This document shows positions 60,633 to 64,000 of a stretch of 64,000 nucleotides of DNA, in pieces. Below the pieces are notes generated by a model. That model was not told where the DNA came from. It was given only the letters and a program-made list of their open reading frames with translations, and ran no database searches. Position numbers and translations under genes: made by a program. This DNA is from Bryopsis sp. KO-2023 (lineage: Eukaryota; Chlorophyta; Ulvophyceae; Bryopsidales; Bryopsidaceae): contig BSYQ01000001.1 of the NCBI GenBank assembly GCA_030272585.1, positions 8,199,001-8,263,000 of the forward strand. The letters run 5' to 3'. The first letter of the stretch is position 1. Every line of letters starts with the position of its first letter.

Positions 60633-60949
60633 CCCAGAATGATTAATGAAAGAGGGAAGCACTGTGTTAGTGTTTCTCCCTGTGAGCAGATGATCACCAT
60701 GAAATAGTCATTGAAAGCCATTTCACTTTTTGCCATTGGATTACCCCCACCTCTCGAACAACATTTGATTCAATATCCACAGGGCTGGACAAAGCAAAGC
60801 AAAATGCTTCGTACACATAAGAAATTTCACACTCTACATCTGGTCCCACATGAGCAACCCAACTACCATAACATAATCTCTTCTGACATTTTCCCATCCC
60901 TCCCCCCTCTCCGTTTCCATTGACCGACATGCATCCATAAAACTCATTC

Positions 60950-63900
60950 TTACGATTCTTCTTCCATCGGATCATTGGCTGTTTGCGGAGGGGCATCGGC
61001 GTTTTCGGCACCGTCTGCCTTCTCCTGCGCTTGCACAAGGGACGGTTCTTTTTCCCCCACCCGTTTTTTGACAAACAGACTCAAGTCGAAACTGACATCC
61101 ACACAATCGGCCTCATTTCCAGATCGAAGATTCTTGAACAAAATCGATCTCGTCTCTGCAGGCACTTTGCCCTCACAAAACACATCATCGGTCAAGATTT
61201 GCTGCAGCGGCTCTGATTCCAAATAAGCCCCTCTGCTGAACGAGGCCAGGTGTGCGAGGTTTCTGTAGTACAGCCTCAAATCTTCTTTTCCCTCCATTTC
61301 CTCCCCAGGATCCGCTGACGGTTTCTCACTGAGCACCCTTGCAAAGCATTTATACACCTGCTCCACCAATCAGACACCGATCCATTTCATAAACTGGTTT
61401 TCTTTTTACACAGACTCGCATTCAAATGACATGCATTTTCTGGCATTCGACAGTAATCCTTTTCTTGTCACGTATATCTACCAAGGCACATCATTCTTTT
61501 CCCAGCTGACAGTACCTTCAGCAAAAGAGCCCTTTGTCGATCTTTTGCTCTCCCCACAGCATCCTTTTTCTCAGTCACACGGGCCACCGCTGACTCCACC
61601 TCCTCTCTGGCCTTGCTTTCTGCTCGATTCGCAGATGTGATTCTGTCCACCATGATGGCATTATCCCCATCTCCATGCTCCAGTCTTTCGGCGGCATCGG
61701 CAGCCACATGGGCAGCATGTTGGGCAGCTTCCTGTTCAAAACACACATCTTCAGAAATTATTCCCAACAAGAAACTTACCTAACCCTCCACATAACCTCA
61801 CACATAGGGGTGTGGAAGAGGGGTGGGGAAAGAAGCATAGAGTGACGGCACACATTTTTTGACCAATCAAATATCCCAGTACAGCAGGAAACGCTGAAAT
61901 ATCGAGAATTTGATGAGCAGAAAAAACTACCAGATGAACAGATTTTTCATCTGAAAAAAAAATAAGCTCCTTCATGTTCAGGCATTCTCATGTTAGTACC
62001 TCAGAATCCTTTACGGTCAACTCAGCTTCCTTCACCACCGCCTCTGCCGATTTCACAGCAGCCACTTCGTGTTCCAGAGCACATCGAATGACATCCCACC
62101 CCCGCAACACCTCCACCCCGGTGCCTTCTTCGGCGATTCCTGCACTTCCGAACGCCCACTCCACCATGTCTTCCCCTGAGATCAAGCCTATGGCACTCAT
62201 GCTGGTGAGAACCAGGCAAATTCGTTGAGTCGAGCTGGACCAAGCCTCCACCACTTTTTCAATCACGCATTTCTTGGTAGAGAGTTCGGCAAGCTCGTGC
62301 AGCAGGTGGATGTATCGCTCCATGACCTTGATGGTGTGAGTGGTGCTTCTGAAACCGGACAGCAGTATTGCGTGGATGAAGCCCTGTTGGTCGCAACACC
62401 CAACCTTACTCATCAGCTCTTTACCAGAACATGCAGGGAAAATGCTGAAATTAAATGCAAGACATGGAGAAGTCTTTCTTCGTTGAAAAAAAAACGTCGC
62501 TGATTCAGGAAATCTGCTAGTCAGGGGATGCTTCAGATTCTACTGTCAAAGACACAAAATATATTTGTTTTTTCCAAAGACAGTGAATTTTCGTACTTGT
62601 TTTTTCCAAAGACAGTAAATTTTCATTGGGGGGGGGCAAGAGAGTAAAGATCAACCAGGATCTCATTCGTTTCGCAAGGTGAACTCACCTGAAGGGCTTG
62701 ATCTTTTCCCTCCAGCACCGTCTCAAAGTTTCGACTTTCCATCCACTCCTTGACGGCATCATAACCCTGCTTTCCATTCATGAGCTGAACCAATTCGTCC
62801 GTAAGTTTCGCACCCGGACTGGCCTCCTCCACCGCCACCACTTCCATCACATCTTCTTTTTCCTTTTCGGGTTCATTCTCAGAATTCTTCCCAGCCCCGT
62901 TTTCTCCCTCGCCCATTTCCACATCTGCATTTTGATCGGCCGATTCACTAGCTTTGGATTCATTTTGCTCCGGGTTTTCACCGGCTGGGTCCTTTTTGAT
63001 CTCGATGGGAGGGGGTAAGACTGGCTTGATTTCCAGTGCTGGAGGCAACAAGCTGTGAAATTCCTTGGCGCTGATGTTCTAATAATACAAACAAATGTAT
63101 GTCACGAGGGGGGTTCCAAAACCACGGCCAGTTTCCTAGGAATCTCACGAGTTTAGCATCGTACGTACTTCTTTCACATTTTCCAGAAAGGAGAGGTTGA
63201 CCAGCTTCGTTAGAGTGGATCGGATGAACAAGCGTTGCGGGTCGTACTCAGGCGCCTCCAAGACTCTTTTCCACTTTTGCCAGGGCCAGATGAAACCGAG
63301 ATTGGACAAATGGAAGCATAGCCACTCTGCCAGGCGATGCGACAGCTCAGGATCCAACGCTGGCATGCGCGAGAAGAGCTCCCGTACGCACCCGCTCAAA
63401 CCTCGAGGAAACGGTCCGAGGTCTGTAAACTGTTGAAGAAAAAATTAATGTGTTAACTCTGACCCCAGGATTCCAGGTCGAAGGATTTCTGGTCAAATCA
63501 AAAAATAGGCATGCTTGAGATGAAAAAATGATGGGGATGGATGTCCATGGGGCGTACCTGACATAGATTCACCATCAATGTTCCATATGCTACTGGTTTG
63601 AGTGGTGGATTGGGCAACATCAGCATGTGAGAAAACAAAACCTCAGCCAAGAGGGGCGAAATTGGATATGGAGATGGGATGGATTTCGCTAATCTTTGAG
63701 CACACGCTACCCTGCAAGAAAGTACCACATCCATCATCTATGTGGTTGCAACAGCGCCCTTTGCAACATGTCATTTCCGTTTCTGTTTCTGTTTCTATGA
63801 CTGACTCAACCCTTATCTACCCGAACTGTGTCAGTTTTTCGAATACAATTGCCCAGCAGATGATAAGTTGATGCAAGTTTGGTTCACATCCCCCCTTACC

Positions 63901-64000
63901 TGTCTTCTTGAAAAAAGTGCAGTGTGTCGATAATGTACTCCTCAACAATTAGCCTTTCAATGGCGGGGAGCTCTCCACCGGTGTGAATGGGATCCAGCAA
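60950..64000 (-). CDS. NCBP1: Nuclear cap-binding protein subunit 1 (CBP80), partial
   Basis: CBP80 with CBP20 binds the m7G cap in the nucleus and couples it to splicing and export. The gene enters from the right edge. Exons: 64000-63900 (partial), 63711-63558, 63429-63169, 63078-62689, 62383-62000, 61731-61516 and 61357-60950, all in phase. MIF4G-like helical regions are evident: PLKPVAYGTLMVNLC, HRLAEWLCFHLSNLGFIWPW, and IKVMERYIHLLHELAELSTK followed by a helix ending EDMVEWAFG. An acidic Lys/Glu-rich insert (about 62830-62960) and an Ala/Glu coiled coil (61731-61516) separate the modules; the C-terminus is also acidic. The N-terminal MIF4G domain is outside the window. Confidence 0.9.

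Overview
The window is nuclear DNA of a flagellated, very probably green-lineage eukaryote. Genes are split by many GT-AG introns (about 60-750 nt), intergenic gaps are short, and both strands are used. Three ciliary or cilium-associated genes (IFT27, DNAAF1 and a UBXN11-like gene) point to a flagellate. The plastid ATP synthase delta subunit is nuclear-encoded with a simple transit peptide. In red-lineage and glaucophyte plastids this gene normally stays in the plastid genome. A plastid-type release factor 2 and a short, plant-like TOM22/TOM9 also fit a green alga (prasinophyte-grade or early streptophyte). The species cannot be named from the sequence, and a chlorarachniophyte is not fully excluded.

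Layout, left to right. 1-4.1 kb: inositol polyphosphate 5-phosphatase (-, 3' end off-window) with a five-copy tandem repeat in one intron. 5.3-6.3 kb: IFT27 (+), tail-to-tail with RAD17 (-, 6.5-9.4 kb). 10.1-11.3 kb: plastid AtpD (-). 12.1-21.6 kb: a giant armadillo-repeat gene (+) with a MITE-like element in a late intron. 21.7-23.8 kb: DNAAF1 (-). 24.4-26.5 kb: an OPR-like helical-repeat protein (+). 26.9-27.8 kb: a small basic, probably nuclear protein (+).

27.8-32.4 kb is the least genic part. It holds tRNA-like repeat debris, GGN triplets, a duplicated degenerate fragment and three copies of a perfect 14-bp palindrome. Then come a Serinc membrane protein (-, 32.4-34.0), the UBXN11-like UBX protein (+, 34.2-36.3) and plastid release factor 2 (-, 36.7-38.2). 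A pyrimidine-rich gap follows, then an ankyrin-repeat protein (-, 40.3-42.3), TOM22/TOM9 (-, 43.4-43.7) and SmG/SNRPG (+, 44.0-44.8). Next are a TPR-SGNH hydrolase fusion (-, 45.3-49.3), a small single-pass membrane protein (-, 50.8-51.6), a degenerate protein kinase (+, 52.0-53.8), a plastid calycin-like protein (-, 54.1-54.9), the ribosome-biogenesis WD40 protein NLE1 (+, 55.2-58.4), an ankyrin plus WW-array protein with a predicted signal peptide (-, 58.7-60.6) and the cap-binding subunit NCBP1/CBP80 (-, 5' end off-window).

Exon junctions were read by hand and checked for reading-frame continuity; unresolved junctions are stated in the entries. There is no bacterial-style operon. The genes are individual transcription units with diverse roles: cilia, DNA damage checkpoint, plastid energy and translation, RNA processing, mitochondrial import and membrane lipids. 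The most unusual items are the TPR-SGNH fusion, the kinase lacking catalytic residues, the putatively secreted WW-array protein, the giant ARM gene, the intronic MITE and repeats, and the 14-bp palindrome cluster.
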